Positions 1 to 8,190 of a stretch of 64,000 nucleotides of DNA are shown here, piece after piece. The translations under genes were made by a program, and so were the position numbers. How positions within the stretch are numbered: position 1 is the stretch's first letter; the number at the start of each line of letters is the position of its first letter. Below the pieces are notes generated by a model. It was given only the letters and a program-made list of their open reading frames with translations. It made no database searches and was not told the origin of the DNA. The DNA comes from an uncultured Chloracidobacterium sp. (GTDB taxonomy: Bacteria; Acidobacteriota; Blastocatellia; Pyrinomonadales; Pyrinomonadaceae): positions 1 through 64,000 of the forward strand of contig CALDGX010000232.1 in NCBI GenBank assembly GCA_937941715.1. The letters are read 5' to 3'.

Positions 1-1
1 G

Positions 2-1339
2 GACGACTATCGGGCGGATATTTTTATTGACGGCGAGACGGTGACGACTATCGGAGAGTCGCTCGATATCGAGGCCGACGTTGTACTGGATGCCTCTGGA
101 AAGCTCGTCATTCCCGGCGGGATCGATCCGCATACGCATATGGATCTGCCGTTTGGCGGGACGCAGTCGTCGGACGATTTCTTTACCGGCACTCGTGCCG
201 CCGCGTTTGGCGGGACGACGACGATCATTGATTTTGCGGTGCAGACCAAGGGCGAGTCGATGACGTCGGGCGTTGATGCCTGGCACGCTAAAGCATCGGG
301 CAAGACCTGCATCGACTACGGGTTTCATCTGATCACGACCGATTTTGAGGACGGCAGCGAGAAGGAAATGTATTCGCTGATGGACGAGGGCATCACGTCG
401 TTCAAGCTCTTTATGGCGTATCCGGGCGTGTTTTTGGCGGATGACGCGACGATCTTTCGGGCGATGTCTGCGGCCGGCCAGCGAGGCGGCCTCATCTGCA
501 TGCACGCCGAGAACGGCATCGTCATCAACGAGATCATCAAACGCTTTCTCGCCGACGGACGAACCGCTCCGAAGTATCACGCCCTGACGCGGCCGACCAT
601 TGCCGAGGCCGAGGGCGTTCACCGAGCGATCGCAATTGCCGAGATGGCCGAATCGCCGGTCTACATCGTTCACCTTTCGTGTACTGATGCCTTGAATCAG
701 GTTCGCCAAGCGAGAGATCGCGGCATACCGGCATTTGCCGAGACATGTCCGCAATACCTTTTCCACTCGATCGATGATTACGGCGACGGTTGGGAAGGTG
801 CGAAATACGTGATGACGCCGCCGCTGCGTGAAAAGCACAACTGCAGCGAGCTGTGGAAAGGCCTCAAAATGGACGATCTGCAGGTCATCTCGACCGACCA
901 CTGCCCGTTTTGTATGAAGGAGCAAAAGGAACTCGGCCTCGGTGATTTTACCAAGATACCGAACGGAGCTCCGGGCGTTGAAAATCGCCTCGCGCTGATC
1001 TACAACGGCGGCGTTGTCGAGAACCGCATTTCGCTCAACCGCTTTGTCGAGCTCACGTCGACCGCGGCGGCAAAGATGTTCGGTATGTTCCCGAAAAAGG
1101 GCACGATCGCGGTCGGATCGGACGCGGACATCGTCATCTTTGACCCGAACGGCGAGACGAAATTCGGGGTTGAGCACGAACACATGAACGTCGATTACTC
1201 ATCATACGAAGGCTGGACGATCAAGGGCAAGGTCGAGACCGTCCTGTCACGCGGCCGCGTCGTTATCCAAAACGGCGATCACACCGGCAAACTGGGCGAC
1301 GGGCAGTTCGTCAAACGCGGCGAGTGCGTTAAGATTTGA
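2..1339 (+). CDS. hydA: Dihydropyrimidinase (5' end cut by window)
   Basis: Cyclic amidohydrolase that opens dihydrouracil/dihydrothymine to N-carbamoyl-beta-amino acids, the second step of reductive pyrimidine breakdown. The reading frame is open from base 2, so the true start lies upstream. About 445 residues are visible against a usual 460-500, so only the first residues are missing; an internal GTG at 41 is not the start. Family motifs seen are DPHTHMDLPFGG (metal-binding HxH), SFKLFMAYPG (lysine expected to be carbamylated and bridge two metals), HAENG, HLSC and STDHCPF (metal/catalytic Asp). The pathway partners PreT, PreA, beta-ureidopropionase and an NCS1 permease lie downstream on the same strand, which favours dihydropyrimidinase over other hydantoinases. 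The next gene starts 7 nt after the stop. Confidence 0.93.
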   Translation, partial: DDYRADIFIDGETVTTIGESLDIEADVVLDASGKLVIPGGIDPHTHMDLPFGGTQSSDDFFTGTRAAAFGGTTTIIDFAVQTKGESMTSGVDAWHAKASGKTCIDYGFHLITTDFEDGSEKEMYSLMDEGITSFKLFMAYPGVFLADDATIFRAMSAAGQRGGLICMHAENGIVINEIIKRFLADGRTAPKYHALTRPTIAEAEGVHRAIAIAEMAESPVYIVHLSCTDALNQVRQARDRGIPAFAETCPQYLFHSIDDYGDGWEGAKYVMTPPLREKHNCSELWKGLKMDDLQVISTDHCPFCMKEQKELGLGDFTKIPNGAPGVENRLALIYNGGVVENRISLNRFVELTSTAAAKMFGMFPKKGTIAVGSDADIVIFDPNGETKFGVEHEHMNVDYSSYEGWTIKGKVETVLSRGRVVIQNGDHTGKLGDGQFVKRGECVKI

Positions 1340-1346
1340 TCCGCTC

Positions 1347-1859
1347 ATGATCAAACTACTGGCGACGCGAGATCTGAGGACAAAATTCGGCCTGTTCACC
1401 GAGATCCTGTATCACGACGGCCAACGCGAATCGATCGTACTCGTGATGGGCGGCGTCGAGGGCGAAGAGAACGTGCTTTGCCGAATACATTCGGCGTGTA
1501 TCGGTGGCCACGTTTTCAACAGTATTGAATGCGAATGTGCCGACGAGATGGCGGCGGCCCAGTCAATGATCCAAGCCGCTGGGAAAGGCGTGATCATTTA
1601 TCTCGATCAAGAGGGCAAGGGCAACGGGCATCTCGCCTTGATGAAAAGCACTCCGTTTAAGAAGGCCGGACACAGCCAGGCCGAAGCCTACAAAATGGCC
1701 GGTTACGAGGCAGATGCACGAAGCTTTCGGCCGGCGGCGCAGATCCTGAATCAACTAAATGTCAGATCTGTTGTTTTGATCACTGACAATCAGGACAAGG
1801 CCGCCGATCTGCGTGCATTTTCGGTCAACGTCGCCGCGACCCGCCCGTGCTCGAACTGA
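1347..1859 (+). CDS. Divergent GTP cyclohydrolase II-like protein
   Basis: A 170-residue protein of the RibA (GTP cyclohydrolase II) fold, probably cytoplasmic. The three zinc cysteines are kept (HSAC near residue 50 and CEC near 60). So are the Tyr and QEG of the YxxQEG motif and an Asp-x-Arg (ADARSF) matching the catalytic pair of RibA. Substrate-side residues differ: QEGRxIGL is QEGKGNGH, DTVEAN is SQAEAY, and TNNPxK is TDNQDK. It also ends shortly after this point, without the usual C-terminal tail, and has no DHBP-synthase partner. It begins 7 nt after dihydropyrimidinase, so co-transcription is likely. A RibA homologue (Urc1) is known in the yeast uracil-catabolism (URC) pathway, so a role in pyrimidine breakdown rather than riboflavin synthesis is inferred. 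A plain short RibA is the alternative. Confidence 0.72.
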   Translation: MIKLLATRDLRTKFGLFTEILYHDGQRESIVLVMGGVEGEENVLCRIHSACIGGHVFNSIECECADEMAAAQSMIQAAGKGVIIYLDQEGKGNGHLALMKSTPFKKAGHSQAEAYKMAGYEADARSFRPAAQILNQLNVRSVVLITDNQDKAADLRAFSVNVAATRPCSN

Positions 1860-1924
1860 ACGGCGTACGCCCGGCGTCAGCACGCCGCCGACAATTTTCG
1901 CGCCGGACTGATTCGAAATCGTGC

Positions 1925-1958
1925 TACTATTCCCGAAAAACCGAATTCGGGAGGACCA
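1925..1958 (+). promoter_or_regulatory. Leader hairpin overlapping the RBS of the WSC gene
   Basis: TCCCGAA (1931-1937) and TTCGGGA (1946-1952) form a perfect 7-bp inverted repeat with an 8-nt loop. The right arm overlaps the ribosome binding site GGGAGGA (1949-1955), which lies just before the ATG at 1959. A TACTAT resembling a -10 box sits at 1925-1930, but no convincing -35 was seen. The hairpin could hide the RBS; this is inference. Confidence 0.35.
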
Positions 1959-3647
1959 ATGCGAAACAAGTCCATTCTGTCGATCTGTTTATTGGCGGTT
2001 TTGGCGTCCTGGCATTTTTCAGCGGCTGCTGCGGCGGCGCAGGATGATGCCTGTTGCTTCCAAGCCTACAAGAACTGCGGCGTCTGCAAAGACGATCCCG
2101 ATCCGGCTAAACGGACCGAAAACCTGACCTATAGCTGGTGCGGCGTTACCGGTTATTACGGCCAAAACCCGAATTCGCCGGGCGCGTCAGCAAAGCTCAA
2201 GGCATGCCAGCAATGTATCGACCGAGCATGTCCCGCAAAAGGCAGCGGCAAAAAAGCGCAAGAGGATAAGCCGATCGATAGGAACAAGATCGTTCAGATA
2301 CGCCCCGAAAACTCAAACTATTCGTGGTGTACGAGTACCTTTTCCTCAGTCTACGTCGATGCGATGCCGCCGAGCGACGACCTTACGGCAATGGCCGTTT
2401 ATGACGGTCATGGCAGAATGGGCGATGTCTATGCGGTCGGTGAGCGAGGCAAATTTCCGGGACGAACCTGGGTGCTATCGCCCGAAAATCCGGTCTATGG
2501 GCAGCGATATCCGTGGGATGTCAATGTCCTGATGCCGGGAGCCACCGTTACGCTCGAGAGCAACGCGAACCTTCGGCTGCCGTGCAAGGTCCCTGAAAGT
2601 GCGGGCGAAAGGGAACGGTACCGTCTCGAGCTTGCCGGCGGAAAGATGAATTGGTTCTGGCAGACGATCACGCTGCAGCAGAATAATGATTTTCCCGAAC
2701 TCTATGAGGTCGAGACCAAAGAGGTGATCGGCGGCGTTAAGGACGGACTCACGTGGATCCGCGGCGGCCTCAGCGATGAACGGCCTATTTCCGGCGTGTT
2801 TCTAAACGCATCGTATCAACCATTTGTCGTGCCCGAGCCCGCACCTCCCGGCGAACCGCACATCATTTTCGACGCCAGCACCCCGGGCACCACGCGAGTC
2901 ACCGTCTATCGCGGTGAAGTAACGCTTAAGCCGAAGAATAGGACACTGAGGCCCGTGACCGTCCGATCGGGCCAGTCTGCCTCGGTCACCGCGACAACCG
3001 TCAGCCCGATCTCGACGTTTGCCGGCCAGAACGGTGGTTCGGCGGCGTATATCGGCTGTTTCAAGGACACAAATGTGTTCGACCTTAACGGCTTTTTAGA
3101 ACGCAGTTCACGTAACACGCCGCAAACCTGTATTGCCAACTGTAAGGCACGGGGCTTTAAGTTTGCCGGTGTTCAATACGGCGAAAGCTGCCTGTGCGGT
3201 AATAGTTACGGCCGCTACGGCACCGCCTCGAACTGCAATATGAAATGTACCGGCGACCCCGGCCAGAACTGCGGAGGATATTCGGCAAACGCCGTCTATT
3301 CGACCGGAGCGGCCGTGAGTGCTCCGGCCTCGTCCGGATGCGGGATCGGGCGCAGATGGACAATGATCAATGAATACAACTCAAGGTCCGTTTGGACACG
3401 GATCGGTGACAGCAATGTGTTTGACGCGGTCTATACATACTCGGACGGAAGCCGCTATGCCGACAAGCCAAAGGTGACGCTTAACGGCCTGACTGTCACT
3501 GCCCGTATCGATTATGATTTTGGAGGCGGCAACTGTATCTATACCGGCACACTGTCGCCTGACGGCCGCTCGGCAAGCGGGACGTTCACTTGTACGATCG
3601 ATCCCGGCAAGAGATCTAAGTGGAATGCCGAGATCTTTTGCCAATAA
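1959..3647 (+). CDS. Exported WSC-domain protein with FecR-like region
   Basis: A 562-residue protein with an N-terminal signal peptide (cleavage near AAAAAAQDD, residue ~29) and a strong RBS (GGGAGGA). A cysteine-rich N-terminal part follows (CCFQ..CGVCKDD, C..CIDRAC). The middle (about 170-350) has a surface-type beta region ending in a FecR-like segment (TTRVTVYRGEVTLKP...VRSGQSA). Residues ~363-445 form a WSC domain: YIGCFKD, CIANCKARGFKFAGVQ, ESCLCG, CTGDPGQNCGG. WSC domains are cysteine-rich modules associated with carbohydrate binding. A beta-rich C-terminal domain with two cysteines follows. It probably acts at the cell surface or is secreted; its ligand is unknown. Confidence 0.7.
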   Translation: MRNKSILSICLLAVLASWHFSAAAAAAQDDACCFQAYKNCGVCKDDPDPAKRTENLTYSWCGVTGYYGQNPNSPGASAKLKACQQCIDRACPAKGSGKKAQEDKPIDRNKIVQIRPENSNYSWCTSTFSSVYVDAMPPSDDLTAMAVYDGHGRMGDVYAVGERGKFPGRTWVLSPENPVYGQRYPWDVNVLMPGATVTLESNANLRLPCKVPESAGERERYRLELAGGKMNWFWQTITLQQNNDFPELYEVETKEVIGGVKDGLTWIRGGLSDERPISGVFLNASYQPFVVPEPAPPGEPHIIFDASTPGTTRVTVYRGEVTLKPKNRTLRPVTVRSGQSASVTATTVSPISTFAGQNGGSAAYIGCFKDTNVFDLNGFLERSSRNTPQTCIANCKARGFKFAGVQYGESCLCGNSYGRYGTASNCNMKCTGDPGQNCGGYSANAVYSTGAAVSAPASSGCGIGRRWTMINEYNSRSVWTRIGDSNVFDAVYTYSDGSRYADKPKVTLNGLTVTARIDYDFGGGNCIYTGTLSPDGRSASGTFTCTIDPGKRSKWNAEIFCQ

Positions 3648-3682
3648 GGGCAACGTGTTTTGCAGATGGGCTCGGCGTGATC

Positions 3683-3695
3683 TGACCGACGGTCA
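3683..3695. promoter_or_regulatory. 13-bp odd palindrome TGACCGaCGGTCA
   Basis: A perfect 6+1+6 palindrome in the 144-bp gap between the WSC gene and the acetyltransferase gene. It could be an operator half-site pair or a weak transcription-stop hairpin; no T-tract follows. Confidence 0.2.
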
Positions 3696-3791
3696 CGGGT
3701 AACGGGTTTTGGAACAAGATTCCGTCGGGTGACGAACGCGACCCTCGTCAAAATCGTGAAAAAATAACCTAGGGGCATTAATTTCATTCAA

Positions 3792-4601
3792 ATGATCTAC
3801 TCAGACAGAACCTTATCTCAGAAACTCGAGCGCACCGAGGCTCGCGTCAATGCTGATTTTGTTGAAACTCGCGCTCGGTTGACGCCGGATTACGGGGCCG
3901 AGTGGATCGAGGTCGGTGGAGCGTATGCGATGTTCGACGGCGTGGAATCCCCGCTGACGCAGACGTTCGGGCTCGGCGTTTTCGAAGACGCCACCGATTT
4001 ACATCTTGACAAGATCGAGGCTTTTTACGCGAAACATAACTCGCCGGTGTTTCACGAGGTCAGCCCGATGGCTGATGCTTCGATCATGGAATTATTGGGG
4101 TCTCGCGGTTATCGCCCGATCGAGCTCACGAGTGTGATGTATCGCGAACTCAGCAGCATCGATAAACGCGAACGAGACCCGCGGCTCACGACCCGCGTTA
4201 TCGAACCTGACGAAATCGAGCTATGGGCACGGACATCCGCCGACGCATGGATGACCGAACACGAGGCTCTGGGCGAATTTATGTTCAATTTTGGCTCGAA
4301 CAGTGCATCGTGCAAGGGGGCATATCCCTACATTGCCGAACTCGCGGGCCGCCCGATCGCAACGGGAATGTTATTTATCTATGACGACGTCTGCATGCTC
4401 GCCGGAGCCAGCACCCTCCCGGACGCCCGGAAAAACGGTGCCCAAACCGCATTGCTCGAAGACCGCCTGTCATTTGCCGCCGGCCGGGGCTGCAAACTCG
4501 CCATAATGGGCGCCGCCCCCGGCAGCCAGTCGCAGAAGAACGCACAGAAAAACGCCTTTCAGATCGCATATACACGCACAAAATGGCAAAAAATGGGGTA
4601 G
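3792..4601 (+). CDS. GNAT-family N-acetyltransferase
   Basis: A 269-residue cytoplasmic protein. The C-terminal half has a GNAT fold: a beta strand (MLFIYDDVCMLAGAST), then a degenerate acetyl-CoA pyrophosphate loop (DARKNGAQTALLEDRL), and a C-terminal part with an NAFQIAYTRTKW motif. The N-terminal half looks like a second, degenerate GNAT-like domain, as in tandem-GNAT proteins. The substrate cannot be told. No clear Shine-Dalgarno precedes the ATG. It stands between the WSC gene and the zinc-ribbon/TPR triplet, and no neighbour suggests its target. Confidence 0.75.
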   Translation: MIYSDRTLSQKLERTEARVNADFVETRARLTPDYGAEWIEVGGAYAMFDGVESPLTQTFGLGVFEDATDLHLDKIEAFYAKHNSPVFHEVSPMADASIMELLGSRGYRPIELTSVMYRELSSIDKRERDPRLTTRVIEPDEIELWARTSADAWMTEHEALGEFMFNFGSNSASCKGAYPYIAELAGRPIATGMLFIYDDVCMLAGASTLPDARKNGAQTALLEDRLSFAAGRGCKLAIMGAAPGSQSQKNAQKNAFQIAYTRTKWQKMG

Positions 4602-4632
4602 AATGTGATGCTCAACCCATTCTTTAACACCT

Positions 4633-6378
4633 ATGAAGCGATGCCCTGAATGCAGGCGGGACTATTACGACGATACGCTGCTGTATTGTCTCGATGACGG
4701 CAACGCCCTACTCCAAGGACCCGCGAGTGCCGCCAAGTCAGAACCGCCTGCGTCAGCGGGCGGCCAGTCTGATGACGGACAGCAAACCGCGATCCTGCAC
4801 TCGACCGCTGCTCCGGGCGAAGCTCCGACTCGTGCGCAGATACATGCGACGGAACAAACAGCCGTTCTGCCGTCCGGTATCACCGAAGTTCCAAAAACAA
4901 AAGGTTTCGATAAGCGGCTTATTCTTGCACCGCTCGTTCTAGCGGTCATTGTTCTCGGCGGGTTTTTTGGGTATCGATACGTCACGCAGGCAAAGCAGAT
5001 CGAATCGATCGCTGTAATGCCGTTCGTCAATGAGAGCGGCAATCCCGACGGTGAATATCTCTCGGACGGCATGACCGAGACTCTGATCAACAGTCTTTCG
5101 CAGATCCCGAACCTCAGCGTCAAAGCTCGTTCGTCGGTTTTTCGTTACAAGGGAAAAGAGATCGATCCGAAAAAGGTGGCGTCGGAGTTAGGCGTTCAGG
5201 CGATCTTGACCGGCCGCGTTTTGCAGCGTGGCGATCAGTTGACGCTGAGCGTAGAACTTATCGACGGACTGACGGAGAACACGATATGGGGCAATAAATA
5301 CGAGCGAAAAGGCTCTGATCTCGTAGCACTCCAGAGTGAAGTCGCCCGCGATGTTTCAAGCAAACTGAAATCAAAATTATCGGGCGCGGATGCGGCCAAA
5401 GTCGAAAAGACTTACACGGCAAATCCGGAAGCCTACCAACTTTACCTAAAGGGCCGTTTTGCATGGAACAGAAGGAACATTGAATCGCTGAAACAGGCGG
5501 CTGAAATTTTTAAGCAAGCGATCGAGAAAGACCCGAACTTCGCACTCGCTTATGCAGGTTTGGCCGAAACGTACGTTCTTTTTTCGCAGTATAACGTCGC
5601 TTCATCAAAAGACAGCATGCCACAGGCAAAAGCGGCCGCTTCGAGGGCATTGGAACTGGATGATTCGTTGGCAGCTACACACGCCGCTCTCGAAGCGTAT
5701 TTTACCTTTTATGAATTCGATCGGGTTGCGGGGGAAAAGGAGATCCGCCGGGCCATCGAACTCGATCCGAACTACGCGACGGCCTATCACTGGCTCGGTG
5801 GAGATGTGCTTTACCCGACGAAACGGTTTGACGAGGCCATTGCGGCGATGAGGCGGGCCGAGGAGCTGGATCCGCTTTCTCCGATAATTGGAACAAATCT
5901 TGGTGACGTATTACTTCACGCCGGCCGCTATGACGAGGCGATCGCTCAATATCAACGTGTTCTTTCTCTCGACCCAAATTTTGCTAACGCCTTCTCTGGC
6001 TTGGGTTTGTCGCACTGGCAAAAGGGCATGAAACCGGAAGCAATAGCCGAAATGCGTAAGTATATTGAATTGACCGGTTCTAGCTTCGGAAAAGGAGATC
6101 TGGGTTTCTTTCTGGCAAGATCCGGACAGCGGGATGAAGCGGTTAAACTCCTGGCCGAGTTAAAGCAGGCATTGTCACAGCGATACGTTCCTGGCACCGC
6201 CATGGCGCTGATCTACGTTGGACTTGGCGAAAAAGAGGAAGCTTTGAATTGGCTCGAAAAGGACATTGACGACCGCGGTCCATATTCGACTTATTATGCA
6301 GTTATGCCCGAACTTGACGACCTACGAACCGAGCCGCGATTCAAGGCAATGCTCAAACGCCTGAATCTGCCGGAATAG
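4633..6378 (+). CDS. Zinc-ribbon / TolB-like / TPR membrane protein, copy 1
   Basis: A 581-residue protein. In order: a short zinc-ribbon-like N-terminus (CPECRRDYYDD...YCLDDG, three Cys plus acidic residues); a Pro/Thr-rich linker with the phrase AILHSTAAPGEAPTR; one membrane helix (about residues 89-113, LAPLVLAVIVLGGFFGYRY); a FlgO/TolB-N-like domain (about 118-250, IAVMPFVNESG, YLSDGMTETLI, LGVQAILTGRV); then TPR repeats to the end. In Acidobacteria the TolB-like+TPR part is often fused to a Ser/Thr kinase or adenylate cyclase, but no kinase domain is present here. It is probably an inner-membrane scaffold or signalling receptor. It is the first of three tandem paralogues separated by only 6 nt. 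Confidence 0.75.
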   Translation: MKRCPECRRDYYDDTLLYCLDDGNALLQGPASAAKSEPPASAGGQSDDGQQTAILHSTAAPGEAPTRAQIHATEQTAVLPSGITEVPKTKGFDKRLILAPLVLAVIVLGGFFGYRYVTQAKQIESIAVMPFVNESGNPDGEYLSDGMTETLINSLSQIPNLSVKARSSVFRYKGKEIDPKKVASELGVQAILTGRVLQRGDQLTLSVELIDGLTENTIWGNKYERKGSDLVALQSEVARDVSSKLKSKLSGADAAKVEKTYTANPEAYQLYLKGRFAWNRRNIESLKQAAEIFKQAIEKDPNFALAYAGLAETYVLFSQYNVASSKDSMPQAKAAASRALELDDSLAATHAALEAYFTFYEFDRVAGEKEIRRAIELDPNYATAYHWLGGDVLYPTKRFDEAIAAMRRAEELDPLSPIIGTNLGDVLLHAGRYDEAIAQYQRVLSLDPNFANAFSGLGLSHWQKGMKPEAIAEMRKYIELTGSSFGKGDLGFFLARSGQRDEAVKLLAELKQALSQRYVPGTAMALIYVGLGEKEEALNWLEKDIDDRGPYSTYYAVMPELDDLRTEPRFKAMLKRLNLPE

Positions 6379-6384
6379 GATCTT

Positions 6385-8184
6385 ATGAAACGATGCCCTG
6401 AATGCGGTAGAGATTACAACGATGATTCGATGAGCTTCTGCCTCGATGACGGCTCCGAGCTGCTCTTCGGCCCGGCGTCCGGGTCAGAACCGGGAGTGAT
6501 AGCGACCGGGTTCCCTGCGGACGAACCGCAAACCGCGATCCTGCACTCGACGGCCGCCCCGGGCGAGGCTCCGACGCGGCCTCAGATCCATACTACGGAA
6601 CAGACAGCTGTTCTGTCGGGTGGAGCGGAGGCGGGGCCTCAGGAATCTTTGGATCGGCTTTCGGAAGGGCCCAGCCTTTCGGCTCACCGGGCGGCCAAGC
6701 CGCTGATTGCCACGGTGGTTGCTGTTGCTGTTTTGGTCGGCGGGTTCTTCGGCTACAAATATCTTTCCCCAACCAAACAGATCGAATCGATCGCGGTGAT
6801 GCCGTTTGTTAATGAGAGCGGCAATGCCGATGTCGAATATCTCTCGGACGGAATGACAGAGACGTTGATCAGCAGTCTGTCGAACATTCCTAATTTGTCG
6901 GTAAAGGCTAGGAGCACGGTTTTCTATTACAAAGGGAAGGAGACTTCGCCGAAGAAGATCGGTGAAGAGTTGAAGGTGCAAGCGGTCTTGTTGGGCAGAG
7001 TTTCCCAACGCGGTGATGATCTGAAATTGAGCCTGGAACTCGTCAATACGCAAACACAGGACGTGATTTGGAGCGAAACATACAATCGCAAACAATCCGA
7101 CCTTGTAACACTCCAGAGCGAGATCGCTAAAACTGTTTCGGATAAACTTCGTTTGAAATTAACGGCGACCGAACAGGAGCGGGTAAGCAAGACCAACACG
7201 GCCAGTTCCGAGGCACAGCAACTTTACCTAAAAGGGCGTTTTCATTGGAACAAACGAACTACTGCGGACTTTCTAAAAGCCAGAGAGTATTTCCAGCAGG
7301 CGATCGCCGTTGACCCGAAATACGCCCTGGCCCACACCGGACTCGCCGACACTTTGGCATTGATGCCGTATTACGGCAATTTCAGGCCAAGTGAATATAT
7401 GCCGCTTGCAAAACAGTCGGCACAGAATGCCCTCGAAATTGACCCGAATCTCGCAGAAGCCCACGCCTCGCTCGGTCAGATACTGACCAACTATGATTAT
7501 GATCTTAAAGGTGCTGAGAGAGAGCTGAAGAGAGCGGTCGAACTCAACCCAAAGTATCCGTCAGCTTATCAGTGGCTTGCAGAGGTCTATCATTTTTCGG
7601 GAAATGGCGACCAAGCGTTATCGGAGATAAATAAAGCTATTGAACTTGACCCGTTGTCGATGGTCATAAATAACCAAAAAGGTAGAGTGATTGAATTTGG
7701 AGGCAAGCGGGACGAAGCAATTGCTCAGTATAAGAAAACCATTGAGTTGTTTCCGGACGCAGCGAGTCCTCGCAATAACCTCGCCGACGTTTATGAAGCC
7801 AAGGGTATGTATCCGGAGGCCATTGAGCAACGCCTCATCCAGATCAAACTACTCTTTGGAGTTAGCCCGGAAAACATCAAGGACCTCCAACTAGCTTCTG
7901 AAAAAGACGGTTATAAGGGTTTTGTGCAAAAACAAATAGACATTCAGTTGGACAGTCAGAGATCGGTTCTGGAGAAAGATAAAAATGCTTATCTGCCGGC
8001 CTTTCGAATTGCGGAAACCTATGCCCGTCTTCAGGACAAAGATAAAGCGTTTGAATACCTGAACAAAGCGTATGATCAACGCGAACCACAGATCGCAGAG
8101 CTCAAAATTCGTTTACCTTTTGCTTTTCTGCGAGACGACCCGCGATTTAAGGAATTGGTCAGGAAAGTCGGGTTTCCCGAATAG
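6385..8184 (+). CDS. Zinc-ribbon / TolB-like / TPR membrane protein, copy 2
   Basis: A 599-residue paralogue of the preceding gene, starting 6 nt after its stop, so translational coupling is likely. The order is the same: CPECGRDYNDD..FCLDDG; a linker with AILHSTAAPGEAPTR; a membrane helix near residues 110-130 (ATVVAVAVLVGGFFGYKY); a TolB-like domain (IAVMPFVNESGNADVEYLSD); and TPRs. The linker before the helix is longer than in copies 1 and 3. The TPR part has diverged most and its DNA is more AT-rich toward the 3' end, whereas the N-terminal 60 residues and the TolB-like core are nearly identical between copies. This pattern suggests gene conversion or strong constraint on the front half. 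Function is unknown beyond TPR-type protein binding. Confidence 0.75.
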   Translation: MKRCPECGRDYNDDSMSFCLDDGSELLFGPASGSEPGVIATGFPADEPQTAILHSTAAPGEAPTRPQIHTTEQTAVLSGGAEAGPQESLDRLSEGPSLSAHRAAKPLIATVVAVAVLVGGFFGYKYLSPTKQIESIAVMPFVNESGNADVEYLSDGMTETLISSLSNIPNLSVKARSTVFYYKGKETSPKKIGEELKVQAVLLGRVSQRGDDLKLSLELVNTQTQDVIWSETYNRKQSDLVTLQSEIAKTVSDKLRLKLTATEQERVSKTNTASSEAQQLYLKGRFHWNKRTTADFLKAREYFQQAIAVDPKYALAHTGLADTLALMPYYGNFRPSEYMPLAKQSAQNALEIDPNLAEAHASLGQILTNYDYDLKGAERELKRAVELNPKYPSAYQWLAEVYHFSGNGDQALSEINKAIELDPLSMVINNQKGRVIEFGGKRDEAIAQYKKTIELFPDAASPRNNLADVYEAKGMYPEAIEQRLIQIKLLFGVSPENIKDLQLASEKDGYKGFVQKQIDIQLDSQRSVLEKDKNAYLPAFRIAETYARLQDKDKAFEYLNKAYDQREPQIAELKIRLPFAFLRDDPRFKELVRKVGFPE

Positions 8185-8190
8185 AATCTT

